DNA from: Rickettsiales bacterium
Lineage (GTDB): Bacteria > Pseudomonadota > Alphaproteobacteria > Rickettsiales > JABIRX01
Direction of reading: 5' to 3'
Assembly: GCA_016778805.1 (NCBI GenBank)
Contig: JADHOX010000005.1
Location: forward strand, 1-42,662
DNA length: 42,662 bases
The notes under the pieces are model-generated. The model ran no database searches. It worked only from the letters and a program-made list of their open reading frames with translations, and was not told the origin of the DNA. The position numbers and the translations under genes were made by a program. Shown here piece after piece: positions 1-9,328 of this stretch (within the stretch, counting starts at the first letter, position 1; the number at the start of each line of letters is the position of its first letter).

Positions 1-1
1 T

Positions 2-409
2 GGTGAAATTGCAGCAAATATAATTGGTAAAAATCCAGTTTTATTAGGTCAAATTACTGCTGAAAATCTTGCAGAATGTGAAAAAGACGAAAAAAAATCA
101 CTTATTTTTGTTGAATCAACTATAGATGATAAAAACAAAAAGGTTAAGAAAACAAAGAAATATATTCCTATTGCAAAAAGGCGAGACAAACCTGATGCAA
201 TTGCTTGGGTGGTTAAAAACTACCCTGATATTCCTGATAATAAAATTGCCAAATTAATTGGTTCTACAAAATCAACTATTGAAGCAATAAGATCAAGGTC
301 TCATGCTAATATCCAACAAATACAACCTAAAGACCCTGTATTGCTTGGAATATGTACGCAAACAGAACTCGACAAGCTTCTAGAAACTTTTTACAACAAA
401 GAATCGTAA
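2..409 (+). CDS. trcR: DUF1013 / TrcR-type transcription regulator, C-terminal part (5' end outside window)
   Basis: The frame is open from base 2, so the gene starts before the window and about 135 residues are visible. They show the DUF1013 pattern: a first helical part ending in NPVLLGQIT, a lysine-rich linker, then YIPIAKRRDKPDAIAW, a helix-turn-helix-like segment (DNKIAKLIGSTKSTIEAIR) and the closing PKDPVLLGICTQTELD. This family is largely alphaproteobacterial. TrcR of Caulobacter has been described as an RNA-polymerase-associated regulator, so a role in global transcription or the cell cycle follows from family knowledge. The internal GTG at 209 could be mistaken for a start, but the upstream in-frame sequence matches the family, so the gene is simply cut by the window edge. 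A short hairpin follows the stop codon. Confidence 0.85.
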   Translation, partial: GEIAANIIGKNPVLLGQITAENLAECEKDEKKSLIFVESTIDDKNKKVKKTKKYIPIAKRRDKPDAIAWVVKNYPDIPDNKIAKLIGSTKSTIEAIRSRSHANIQQIQPKDPVLLGICTQTELDKLLETFYNKES

Positions 410-451
410 AATTAGATCACAGCCTAAGTTGCTTTGAAGTAACTAATAACC

Positions 452-480
452 AAAATTCAATTATTACTTGAATTTTATTT
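452..480 (+). terminator. putative Rho-independent terminator after trcR
   Basis: A perfect 9-bp AT-rich stem (AAAATTCAA / TTGAATTTT, loop TTATTAC) is followed by ATTT. It lies 42 bases after the trcR stop and 50 bases before the next start. The stem is weak because it has almost no GC, so the call is tentative. Confidence 0.4.
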
Positions 481-529
481 ATTAGTCTCATATGACAATC
501 CCTCAACAATTTGAAGGACATAAATCATA

Positions 530-3088
530 ATGAGAAGAACTTTAAAAATTTTAAATGGATCTAAATTCACATTAGCAAATCAAACATTATCTAACACATT
601 CAACCCTCTTGGATTTCAAAACCGTGCTTATTCACAAGATGTCATTAATTCAAATGGACAGAAAGTTACTTTATCATTTAATAATGTTATTCGTGACTTA
701 CATCAAAAAGAAGATGGAGTAGGAGGTGCTTTCCATGATGCACGTTTAACATATATTCATCATTTATGGGGACAATTATATAAACCAGGAAGAATTGAAG
801 GTGGAGGACAAGAACCTGGTGCAACTACACAAAAAAGCTTTGGTTCTTATGCAGATAGCCTTCAAAAAACTCATAATGCCGCTCCAAATTCTCAAATAAG
901 ATTACTTACAAGATCAACATCATATGCAACTTATGCGCTTCATGAAAATGATATTAAGTTAGTTTTACAATATATGAAAAAATATGGTAAAAACATTTTA
1001 ATCAAACAATTTCATGATCAAAATGACTTTACTGAAATCAATAAATTATACGATTTAATTATTGAATTAGACCTTGATATAGAACTTGCTATTCCATACT
1101 CCTGTGAAGAAGATTACAAAGAGTTTTTCACCAAAAAATTTGACGAAGCATGCCAAATAGCTATTCGTATTAGAGATACAAAAAAAGATAAAATAATTAA
1201 TGATGCCAATAAATTAGCTGACTCAATTGAAATCAAAGGCAGTAATGAAGAGCAAGTTGATGCAATAGCTAGAAAACAAAAAATCATTTCAGATGCAGAA
1301 GAAAAAGCTTCAAAAATTACTGCTAAAGCTTCAACAAAATCAATGATTTCTATGGTTCATGATCAAAATATTTCGGAAGCAAAATGGCTTGCTGGTACCA
1401 TGAGTAAAATAGCTCTAGAACATGGAGTTACCGACCTTACTCTTCATGCACATGGAAATATTCCTGAAGTTTACTCAGCTTTTATGTCAGTATGTTTTCA
1501 TGCCGGCATAAAAAATGTTAGCGTTGATTCTGTTCCAGAAAGAACAAATGGTAATACTTCATTTTCAACTATTGAAGCAACAACAACTCATCTTAACTCG
1601 AGTTATGGGATCGATATTAGGCCTAAAGGCAAAGATGCTGAAATACTATCAATAATAGCAAAAACTCAGGAAGAAAGAGATAAAGACCTTACGAAAGCAG
1701 GGTTAAAAGTTGAGGATATGTTTAACCCCAGTAATCAAAAACCTTTATTATCTGAAGAAGATAAAAGATTTATGGGTTTTCCAGATGGTGCATTATTTTA
1801 TTATGTTTCCAAAGTTCAGGCTTCAGGTTTGCTTAATTTATTTAATAGCGACATATATCAAACATTACAAATTCTTAAATTTGTTACACGAAAAGTAAGG
1901 GATGATTTTGGTAACCTTACTGGAGTTACACCTGGATGGCTTAGAACTGAACGAATGGTTCTATATGCTGCAGATAAGTTTGTTGTAAACTCACTTAATG
2001 AATTTTCAAAAAAAATAAATAAAGCTATAAAGGATTTATCTCAGGATGATTTATTATCATATTATCAAATGATACTAAAGCAGACGTCACCAGAATCACT
2101 TTATGATAATGCTCCTGCAGAATTAATTGATGTTTTTAGAAGTGGATGTGGCGATAGACAGGCTTACCCAAGAGTTTTTTCGGCGCAAATGAAAGAATTT
2201 ATTTGTAAACAACATATGACTAATTTTCTTCAAGAACCAAAATTATCGCAACTTCCGGAAGATATTAAGTCTACTCTAATTGAAAATTCATTAAATAAAG
2301 ATCAAGTTAAAAAGATTTTAGAAAATTATTTTTCTTCATATGATGGCGATAGATTCATAGCAAAAATTAATAAAATAAAGCAATTAACTTTAACGCCATT
2401 TAAAGAATTACCAGCAAAAATAAAGGATCAGTTAGATGAATCTCATGATATAAATGAATCCGAGCAAATTTTAAGTAATTATTTTGAACAATTAATTGAT
2501 GCTCAGGAACTTGATAAAACAAAAGTTACTCAAACTGAAATCAGAGTAGCTTTAGATGCATTAGAATATTTTTATAAACTTCACCAATATAATCAAAATA
2601 TTGCTGATATAATTACTAAAAACGAAACAAATTTTTTTGATCCCCTAAATATAGTTGGTGCTGCTGGTCCAAGAGTTTATGTCGAATCAGTAAAGGCTGA
2701 AGAAGTTGGAGCAAAAATAAAAAACGAACTATTTGAAACTCATAATATCTCGGGGGAAAACCTTGATAAAAAGATTGTTGAAGAAATTCTTAGTAGAACT
2801 TTTACGCATGCCGTTATAAACAAAGGACCAAAACCTCAGCCATATGGTTTAACAGCAGAAGGTTTCAGTAATGCTGCAACTCTTCATAGTGCAGAAACCA
2901 AACAAAGAGTACAAAATTTAAATCATTTATGTGCAGCAGTTATCGATCCCGGATGCATTAATGAAATCACATTAAGTGATTTAGATAACAAAGCAATTTT
3001 GCCATTTGATAAAAAAGGATATTACACGCAATTAATAGAAACACAAAAACAAGAAATTTTACATGCTCAAGTGGCATATGAAAAATAA
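530..3088 (+). CDS. divergent pyruvate-carboxylase/oxaloacetate-decarboxylase-type carboxyltransferase protein, probably catalytically altered
   Basis: The protein has 852 residues. The N-terminal ~560 follow the PycB/OadA carboxyltransferase fold in order. IRDLHQ (residues 54-59) matches the TFRDAHQS motif. RLLTRSTSYATY (124-135) matches the LLRGxNxVGY strand. LHAHGN (305-310) matches the HTHD metal motif. A PDGALFYYVSKVQ stretch matches PGGQYTN, and GVTPGW matches the VTPSS segment. The family's conserved IKDMAG strand, which carries the carboxylated metal-binding lysine, aligns by eye to SMVHDQN (274-280), so that lysine seems to be His277. A Lys/Ala-rich, probably coiled-coil insert of ~60 residues (212-270) is unusual. 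The last ~290 residues are unlike the family, and no MKM biotin-attachment motif is seen. The start has a good ribosome site (AAGGA, 10 bases upstream). The gene stands alone, with no biotin carboxylase beside it. It could be a metal-binding pseudoenzyme; function unknown. Confidence 0.65.
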   Translation: MRRTLKILNGSKFTLANQTLSNTFNPLGFQNRAYSQDVINSNGQKVTLSFNNVIRDLHQKEDGVGGAFHDARLTYIHHLWGQLYKPGRIEGGGQEPGATTQKSFGSYADSLQKTHNAAPNSQIRLLTRSTSYATYALHENDIKLVLQYMKKYGKNILIKQFHDQNDFTEINKLYDLIIELDLDIELAIPYSCEEDYKEFFTKKFDEACQIAIRIRDTKKDKIINDANKLADSIEIKGSNEEQVDAIARKQKIISDAEEKASKITAKASTKSMISMVHDQNISEAKWLAGTMSKIALEHGVTDLTLHAHGNIPEVYSAFMSVCFHAGIKNVSVDSVPERTNGNTSFSTIEATTTHLNSSYGIDIRPKGKDAEILSIIAKTQEERDKDLTKAGLKVEDMFNPSNQKPLLSEEDKRFMGFPDGALFYYVSKVQASGLLNLFNSDIYQTLQILKFVTRKVRDDFGNLTGVTPGWLRTERMVLYAADKFVVNSLNEFSKKINKAIKDLSQDDLLSYYQMILKQTSPESLYDNAPAELIDVFRSGCGDRQAYPRVFSAQMKEFICKQHMTNFLQEPKLSQLPEDIKSTLIENSLNKDQVKKILENYFSSYDGDRFIAKINKIKQLTLTPFKELPAKIKDQLDESHDINESEQILSNYFEQLIDAQELDKTKVTQTEIRVALDALEYFYKLHQYNQNIADIITKNETNFFDPLNIVGAAGPRVYVESVKAEEVGAKIKNELFETHNISGENLDKKIVEEILSRTFTHAVINKGPKPQPYGLTAEGFSNAATLHSAETKQRVQNLNHLCAAVIDPGCINEITLSDLDNKAILPFDKKGYYTQLIETQKQEILHAQVAYEK

Positions 3089-3092
3089 ATTA

Positions 3093-4178
3093 TTAATTTA
3101 AATTTTGATAATCTGATGTTTGCATGGCTTGAATTCTTGATACAGCTCTTGAAAACTCAAATTCTAATTTAGAACCTGTATAAATATTTTCACAGTCAAT
3201 ATCAGCATAAAATATTACATTCACCCTTTGATTGTAAAAAACATCAATCATATTAATAAAACGCCTTGCAAGTTCATTATGACTTTCATCAATTATTTTA
3301 ATATTTTTGATAAAAATTGTTGTGTAATTTTCTGCAATAATTTGATAATCTTTTGAACTTAATGGTTTATCACATAGATCTTCAAAATCGAATAAGGCTG
3401 TTTTAGAAGCAGAATAGGGTATATAAATTTCACGCGACTTATTAAATAAGGCATGATCAGATACTTCAGAATTCGCGGTTAAATCATGAAATATTTCATC
3501 AAATTCTTTATCATTAGCCTTATTTATTGGGGTAAGATATGTTCTTCTTAAGCTAGCGATTTTTTTTCTTCGATAATCACATTCAATATTTAAATTCATC
3601 ACTTTGAAATCACGATAAAGTAAATCAATAAAAGCAACAAATTGATCCCTTTTTAAACCATCTTTATATAATTCATTTGGCTCAAAATTTGACGTAATAA
3701 TAAATCTTACTTTGTTTTTCACCAGAGCCTTAAATAATTTATGCATGATAAATGCATCTGCAGGATCATGAATAAGAAATTCATCAAAAAAAATGAACTT
3801 ATATTGCTTTGACATCTTCTTTGCAACTAACAATAGAGGATCTTGATTAGATTTTGCTTTTTTCCTAAAATCATTAAGTAAATCATATACAAGATACATA
3901 AATTCATGAAGATGAATTCTTGTTTTCGGCATTTTTATATTATCATATAATATACTAGATAAATATGTTTTACCTATTCCTACACTACCAAAAACATAAA
4001 TTCCTGTTGGATATTTTTTTCTTCTAAAGAAAAAGCTATTTAATTTTTTTGCAAAATTTTCGAAATCTTTTAATATTCTAACTTGTCTTGGATCATAATT
4101 TATTTCTCCTGCTTTACATGAGTAATAATATTGTTTAAGAATGGGAAATCTTGTTAATTTTTTTGAGGTAAATTCCAT
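3093..4178 (-). CDS. zapE: AFG1/ZapE-family ATPase
   Basis: This 361-residue P-loop ATPase matches the AFG1/ZapE family. Walker A is GSVGIGKT (64-71), followed by the family segment RIHLHEFMYLVYDLL. Walker B is FIFFDEF (D132-E133) with the continuing HDPADAFIMHKLFKAL helix and a TSNFEPNELYKDGL sensor segment. In E. coli ZapE links to the division ring under stress, and the mitochondrial AFG1 protein acts in protein quality control; either role here is inferred. The length is close to the family norm. The gene ends 4 bases from the stop of the opposite-strand carboxyltransferase-like gene, and only 17 bases separate its start codon from that of panC, so its promoter must lie inside the panC coding region or be extremely short. 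Confidence 0.88.
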   Translation of the reverse strand: MEFTSKKLTRFPILKQYYYSCKAGEINYDPRQVRILKDFENFAKKLNSFFFRRKKYPTGIYVFGSVGIGKTYLSSILYDNIKMPKTRIHLHEFMYLVYDLLNDFRKKAKSNQDPLLLVAKKMSKQYKFIFFDEFLIHDPADAFIMHKLFKALVKNKVRFIITSNFEPNELYKDGLKRDQFVAFIDLLYRDFKVMNLNIECDYRRKKIASLRRTYLTPINKANDKEFDEIFHDLTANSEVSDHALFNKSREIYIPYSASKTALFDFEDLCDKPLSSKDYQIIAENYTTIFIKNIKIIDESHNELARRFINMIDVFYNQRVNVIFYADIDCENIYTGSKLEFEFSRAVSRIQAMQTSDYQNLN

Positions 4179-4195
4179 AATTACCGAATATTAAG

Positions 4196-5038
4196 ATGCA
4201 AATCATTAAAGATAAAAAAGAACTCAGCTATATATGCCGGCAAATCAAGCAAAGTAAAGCAAAAATATCTTTTGTTCCAACTATGGGAATGATCCATAGG
4301 GCCCATTTAGAATTAATTAAAATGGCAAAAGCAAAAGGTGATTTTGTTATTGTATCTATTTTTGTTAATCCAAAACAATTTGATAATAACAGTGATTTTG
4401 TCAAATATCCCAGAGCTATCGATGACGACATTTCAAAAATTAATGATTGTGATGCAGATTTAATATTTATTCCTGAAACAAATCAATTCTACACTCAAGA
4501 CTTTGCCTTTAATATAGAAATTCATAAACTTGCAGATTTACTTTGTGGAGCTACTAGAAATGGTCATATGAATGGAGTTTGCATAGTTCTTATGAAACTA
4601 TTTAATCTAATTAGACCTGATTTTGTGATTATGGGGGAAAAAGATTACCAACAATTATACATCACTAAAAAATTAGCTGAAGATTTTGATTGTGATACTA
4701 CTATAATTGGTTGCCCAACGATCAGAGATGAAAATGGTCTTGCAATGTCATCAAGAAATAAAAGATTATCAAAAGATTCATTGAATTTAATTGCTCCACT
4801 TTTGTATAAGAATCTTTTATTGTTGAGAGATGATATCATTAAATCAAATTATAATTTTGATGATTCGCTTATTAAAGAATATAAAGATATTTTAATCTCT
4901 AATGGCTTTGAGAAAATTGATTATTTAGAAATATTAAATAATAATCTTACAAGATTTTCTGCTAATGATACTAACGGTCGAATCTTCATTGCTGCTTGGT
5001 TAGATAATGTTAGGTTGATTGACAATATAAAGCTATGA
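4196..5038 (+). CDS. panC: pantothenate synthetase (pantoate-beta-alanine ligase)
   Basis: PanC condenses D-pantoate and beta-alanine with ATP to make pantothenate, the precursor of coenzyme A. The 280 residues have family length and motifs. FVPTMGMIHRAH (residues 26-37) holds the ATP-binding HxxH site, GATRNGHMNGVCIVLMKLF the pantoate site, then MGEKDYQQL and RDENGLAMSSRN. In the first motif the usual HxGH is HRAH, with Ala36 in place of glycine, a conservative change. The gene overlaps lptF by four bases (ATGA at 5035-5038), and lptF is followed closely by ileS and gpsA, so all four probably form one operon. No panB or panD is in the window, so the source of pantoate and beta-alanine is unknown here. 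Confidence 0.92.
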   Translation: MQIIKDKKELSYICRQIKQSKAKISFVPTMGMIHRAHLELIKMAKAKGDFVIVSIFVNPKQFDNNSDFVKYPRAIDDDISKINDCDADLIFIPETNQFYTQDFAFNIEIHKLADLLCGATRNGHMNGVCIVLMKLFNLIRPDFVIMGEKDYQQLYITKKLAEDFDCDTTIIGCPTIRDENGLAMSSRNKRLSKDSLNLIAPLLYKNLLLLRDDIIKSNYNFDDSLIKEYKDILISNGFEKIDYLEILNNNLTRFSANDTNGRIFIAAWLDNVRLIDNIKL

Positions 5039-6111
5039 ATAAGAAGATAATTCTAAATAACAAAATAAAATCAGATTTTGTAATGCCATTTATTTGTTCA
5101 TTACTTATCGTTCTTGGTATTATTTGGTTTGCTAAAATTATGTCAATTATTGAACTTTTCTCTTCAAGAGGGGTTGAATTATCAAAATTTTTATTATTGA
5201 TAACATTAGTTTTGCCAGATCTCGTATTTTATATTACACCATTTGCTGTAATAGCTGGTTTTTACATTTTATTTCAAAATTATTTTTTTAGTAGAGAAAT
5301 TTACATACTCAGAAATATTCCAATATCTCCAAAACAACTCTTAACGCCAATTAAAAATACAATAATTTTGATAATTTTAATGCAATTTATCAATGGTTTT
5401 TTTATTGCTCCAATATCATTCCAAACATTTAGTGAAACAAGAAATTCTATAAAATCAAATTTTTTATCGTCAATTTTTAGATCTGGAGATATTCAATCTC
5501 ATAACTCTGGTTTTGTTTCTTATGTTCAAGATTTGAATTCCGATGATTCTATAAATAAATTTTTTATCTATAGAACATTTGATGATAGAGAAGAATTTTT
5601 AATATCTGAATCCGCTATGATCAATTTCGATAAATCTAACATAGCTGTATTATTGGAAAACGGAATTATATTAAGAGTTTCAAATGCTAAAGAAGTCCAA
5701 ATTCTAGAATTTGATAAATTTGATGATAATTTTTCGTTAATGCAGAGTAATAATAACAAAAAACTTCATTACAAAGAACTAACAGCAATTGACCTTATGA
5801 TTAAAGATATAAATAATTCTGGAGCTAAAGCTAAGATTCTTGCTGGTATTTTATTCAAAATTTTCTGGACCATTATTCCTTATTTTATTTTTATATTTGC
5901 TCGTGAAATATATTTTCATGGTGAGTTTAGAAGAAATGGACTAGGGAAAAAGCATTTGCTATTTGGTTTCGTTGCAATATTTTCAGTTTCTTTAAGTTTT
6001 GTAGTTAAAAATATAGCAGTTGTTAATCTTTTATTTGCAATTTTAATAATTGGATTATTCTTGATAATTTCCTCAATAATTAACTTAGTAAATTTTTCAG
6101 AAAAAATATAA
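5035..6111 (+). CDS. lptF: LptF/LptG-family LPS export permease, probably LptF
   Basis: The 358 residues fit the YjgP/YjgQ permease layout. There are transmembrane helices near residues 15-35, 50-75 and 95-115, a ~150-residue periplasmic domain, and three hydrophobic C-terminal helices (about 270-350). In the Lpt system two such subunits pair with the LptB ATPase to extract lipopolysaccharide from the inner membrane and pass it to the LptA bridge. LptF and LptG cannot be cleanly separated by eye; the N-terminal part with FICSLLIVLGIIWFAK and VLPDLVFYITPFAV favours LptF. The start overlaps the panC stop by four bases, which suggests translational coupling. The partner subunit is not in the window. 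Confidence 0.8.
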   Translation: MNKKIILNNKIKSDFVMPFICSLLIVLGIIWFAKIMSIIELFSSRGVELSKFLLLITLVLPDLVFYITPFAVIAGFYILFQNYFFSREIYILRNIPISPKQLLTPIKNTIILIILMQFINGFFIAPISFQTFSETRNSIKSNFLSSIFRSGDIQSHNSGFVSYVQDLNSDDSINKFFIYRTFDDREEFLISESAMINFDKSNIAVLLENGIILRVSNAKEVQILEFDKFDDNFSLMQSNNNKKLHYKELTAIDLMIKDINNSGAKAKILAGILFKIFWTIIPYFIFIFAREIYFHGEFRRNGLGKKHLLFGFVAIFSVSLSFVVKNIAVVNLLFAILIIGLFLIISSIINLVNFSEKI

Positions 6112-6124
6112 ACATTATTTTAAA

Positions 6125-9100
6125 ATGACTAAAAATTCAATCTACCCAAAAACAGATAGTAATCCTGACTTTAATAAAGTTGATCAGGAAATTTTAGAAA
6201 TTTGGTCAAAAACTAAAAGCTTTGAGAAATCTGTAGTTAATAGGGACGCAAAGATTAATGGACAAAATAATGAATTTATTTTTTATGATGGACCTCCATT
6301 TGCTAATGGGCTTCCTCACCATGGTCATTTACTTACTGGCTTTGTAAAAGATTTATTTGCAAGATATAAGACAATTAAAGGCCAGAAATGTGAAAGAAGA
6401 TTTGGTTGGGATACGCATGGACTACCTGTTGAAATGGAATCAGAGAAGGAATTAGGTATTTCAGGACAAATTGCCATAACTGAATATGGAATCGAAAAAT
6501 TCAACAAGAACTGTCAAGAATCCGTAATGAAATATGCTAGTAATTGGCATGAATATGTTACTAGACAAGGTAGATGGGTCGATTTTGAAAATGACTATAA
6601 GACTATGGATATATCCTATATGGAATCTGTAATTTGGGCATTTAGTGAATTATATAAAAAAGGCCTTATTTATGAAGATTATCGGGTTATGCCTTACTCT
6701 TGGGCTTGTGAAACACCTTTATCCAACTTTGAAACCAGAATGGATAATTCTTACAGGATGAAAGAAAGTAAAGCTATAACAGTTTTCTTTGACATTGAAG
6801 ATGATCAAAAATTAATAGATACTGATAAAAGACTTTGTTTTATGGCCTGGACAACAACGCCATGGACACTACCGTCAAATCTGGCGCTCGCAGTTCATGA
6901 TGATATCGACTATGCCTTTGTTGAAACTGATGATAAAATTATTATATTCGCTGAAAATCTATTTGATAAATTTATCAAAGATCTAAACAAGATTTCAAAT
7001 GAAATTAAAATTATAAAATCTGTAAAAGGTTCTGAGCTTAAAGGAGTCAAATATCAGCCTTTATTTAATTTTATAAAAGATTCTAATGAGTTTGATCTTA
7101 CTAATGCTTACAAAGTTTTAAATGCAGATTTTGTCAATGTTGATGAAGGGACTGGTATAGTGCATTTAGCCCCAGGATTTGGTGAAGATGATCAAATAGT
7201 TTGTAAAAACAATAATATACCAACAATTTGTCCAATTGATAATAGCGGTAAGTTTAATCATATTGTTTCTGATTATACAGGTGAACATGTTTTTGATACA
7301 AATGTTCCAATTATAAAAAAATTAAAAGAGCAGGGTAATTGGTTAAAAACTGAACAATATCTTCATAATTATCCTCATTGCTGGCGGACAGATACTCCTC
7401 TAATTTATAAAGCTGTGCCATCATGGTATGTAAAAGTTACAGCTTTTAAAGATAAAATGATTGAGCTAAATCAACAAATAAATTGGATTCCTGAACATAT
7501 AAAAGATGGACAATTTGGCAGATGGCTAGAAAATGCTCGTGATTGGTCAATTACAAGAAATAGATTTTTTGGTTGCCCTGTGCCAGTTTGGCGCTCAGAT
7601 GATCCCAAATATCCTAGGATTGATGTTTATGGATCTTTAGATGAAATTGAACGCGATTTTGGAGTAAGACCAAAAGATTTACACAGACCTTATATCGATG
7701 AACTTACTAGAACTAACCCAGATGATCCAACTGGAAAATCCAAAATGGTTAGAGTAACAGATGTTTTAGATTGTTGGTTTGAATCAGGATCTATGCCATA
7801 TGCAGCTGTTCATTATCCATTTGAAAACAAGGAGTGGTTTGATGAACATTTTCCCGCCGATTTTATTGTTGAATATGTTGCTCAAACAAGAGGTTGGTTC
7901 TACACTTTACTTGTTTTATCAACAGCATTGTTTGAAAGACCACCATTTAAAAATTGTATCTGTCATGGGGTAATTTTAGATGACAAATCACAAAAACTAT
8001 CAAAACGACTTAAAAACTATACCTCACCTTTAGACTTATTCAAAAAATATGGCTCTGATAGTATGAGATGGTTTATGTGTGCATCTACTGTTATGCGTGG
8101 CAATGAACTAAATATAGATAAAGAAGGGGTTGTTTTTAAAGATACCTTAAGATTGGAAATAAAGCCTATATGGAATAGCTTTAACTTCTTCACTTTATAT
8201 GCAAATGCTGATGAAATTGAAGCACAATTTGATTTAACTTCAAATAATGTTTTAGATAGATACATTATTTCAAAAGCAAATTCAGCAATCAGAGCAATTG
8301 AAAATTCTTTAGATGCTTATGATACAGTTTCTGCGTATAAAGCCGTTCATGATTTCTTCGAAGTCTTAAATAATTGGTACATTAGAAGAAATAGAAATAG
8401 ATTTTGGAAAACTGAAAAAGACAATGATAAAATTACAGCATATAATACTTTATATTCCGTGCTTAATGAAATGATCATTGCAATTTCACCTTTAGTTCCA
8501 TTTGTAGCAGAGAAAGTTTATCAAGGACTTAACCCTAACAAAAAAACATCTGTTCATCTTCAAAACTTTCCTAATGCTAATATATTTCCACTTGATCAAA
8601 ATTTAACTGATCAAATGGATCTTGTCTTAGACATTTGTAACATTGCTCACTCAATTCGAAGTAAGCATAATATTAGAGTAAGGCAACCACTGAAAAGCCT
8701 TAAAATAATAATGAAGAATCCTGAAATAATTAATGATTTTAAATCATTAATACTTGATGAGGTTAATGTTAAAGATATTAGCTTTATAAGAGATATTTCA
8801 GAAGTTGCAGATTATAATTTGCAATTAAATTTTAAAACATTAGGAGCTAAACTTGGTTCAAAAATGAAAGATATCGCCAAACTTGCTAAAGAAAATAATT
8901 GGCAAAAAAATGATAATGGTGAAATTATAATTGGTGATGAAACCTTAAATTCTGAAGATTATAACATTATTGTTAAACCAAAAATTGCTGGTGAGATGAT
9001 TTCTCTTTCAAAAGTTGAGGGATTAGTTAGCCTTGATATTGATCTTGATGAAGATCTGATAAAAGAAGGTTATGCAAGAGATGTTGTAAGATTAATTCAG

Positions 9101-9319
9101 CAAGATCGAAAAAGTGAAGATTTTAATGTTACAGACAGAATTTCAATTGAAATATCAACTGCCTCTGAAATTGTAAAATCTGCAATTAATCAATATAGTG
9201 ATTATATCAAGGATCAAACCTTAGGTGACAAACTTGATTTAATCTCAAATAATGATGTTGAATTTAAATACCAACATGAGTTAGATAATACTAAATTACA
9301 TTTAAATGTTAGTAAATAA
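6125..9319 (+). CDS. ileS: isoleucyl-tRNA synthetase, type 2 (eukaryote-like)
   Basis: This class I synthetase charges tRNA-Ile and has 1064 residues, longer than the ~940 of the E. coli type. The ATP site carries HHGH (65-68) in the HIGH position, preceded by FYDGPPFANGLP. RRFGWDTHGLPVE and the editing-domain segment AWTTTPWTLPSNLALAV follow. WFYTLLVLSTALF comes next, and KLSKR (624-628) takes the KMSKS role. The WDTHGLPVE and KLSKR forms, and the absence of the C-terminal zinc finger of type 1 enzymes, mark a type 2 IleS, as in Rickettsia. Type 2 enzymes are known to be much less sensitive to mupirocin. The gene starts 13 bases after lptF and ends 9 bases before gpsA. Confidence 0.95.
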   Translation: MTKNSIYPKTDSNPDFNKVDQEILEIWSKTKSFEKSVVNRDAKINGQNNEFIFYDGPPFANGLPHHGHLLTGFVKDLFARYKTIKGQKCERRFGWDTHGLPVEMESEKELGISGQIAITEYGIEKFNKNCQESVMKYASNWHEYVTRQGRWVDFENDYKTMDISYMESVIWAFSELYKKGLIYEDYRVMPYSWACETPLSNFETRMDNSYRMKESKAITVFFDIEDDQKLIDTDKRLCFMAWTTTPWTLPSNLALAVHDDIDYAFVETDDKIIIFAENLFDKFIKDLNKISNEIKIIKSVKGSELKGVKYQPLFNFIKDSNEFDLTNAYKVLNADFVNVDEGTGIVHLAPGFGEDDQIVCKNNNIPTICPIDNSGKFNHIVSDYTGEHVFDTNVPIIKKLKEQGNWLKTEQYLHNYPHCWRTDTPLIYKAVPSWYVKVTAFKDKMIELNQQINWIPEHIKDGQFGRWLENARDWSITRNRFFGCPVPVWRSDDPKYPRIDVYGSLDEIERDFGVRPKDLHRPYIDELTRTNPDDPTGKSKMVRVTDVLDCWFESGSMPYAAVHYPFENKEWFDEHFPADFIVEYVAQTRGWFYTLLVLSTALFERPPFKNCICHGVILDDKSQKLSKRLKNYTSPLDLFKKYGSDSMRWFMCASTVMRGNELNIDKEGVVFKDTLRLEIKPIWNSFNFFTLYANADEIEAQFDLTSNNVLDRYIISKANSAIRAIENSLDAYDTVSAYKAVHDFFEVLNNWYIRRNRNRFWKTEKDNDKITAYNTLYSVLNEMIIAISPLVPFVAEKVYQGLNPNKKTSVHLQNFPNANIFPLDQNLTDQMDLVLDICNIAHSIRSKHNIRVRQPLKSLKIIMKNPEIINDFKSLILDEVNVKDISFIRDISEVADYNLQLNFKTLGAKLGSKMKDIAKLAKENNWQKNDNGEIIIGDETLNSEDYNIIVKPKIAGEMISLSKVEGLVSLDIDLDEDLIKEGYARDVVRLIQQDRKSEDFNVTDRISIEISTASEIVKSAINQYSDYIKDQTLGDKLDLISNNDVEFKYQHELDNTKLHLNVSK

Positions 9320-9328
9320 AGGTAGGAA

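Noticed and set aside
209-409. Separate 66-residue gene starting at GTG 209
   Set aside because: The upstream in-frame sequence from base 2 matches the same DUF1013 family, so this is the end of a longer gene cut by the window.
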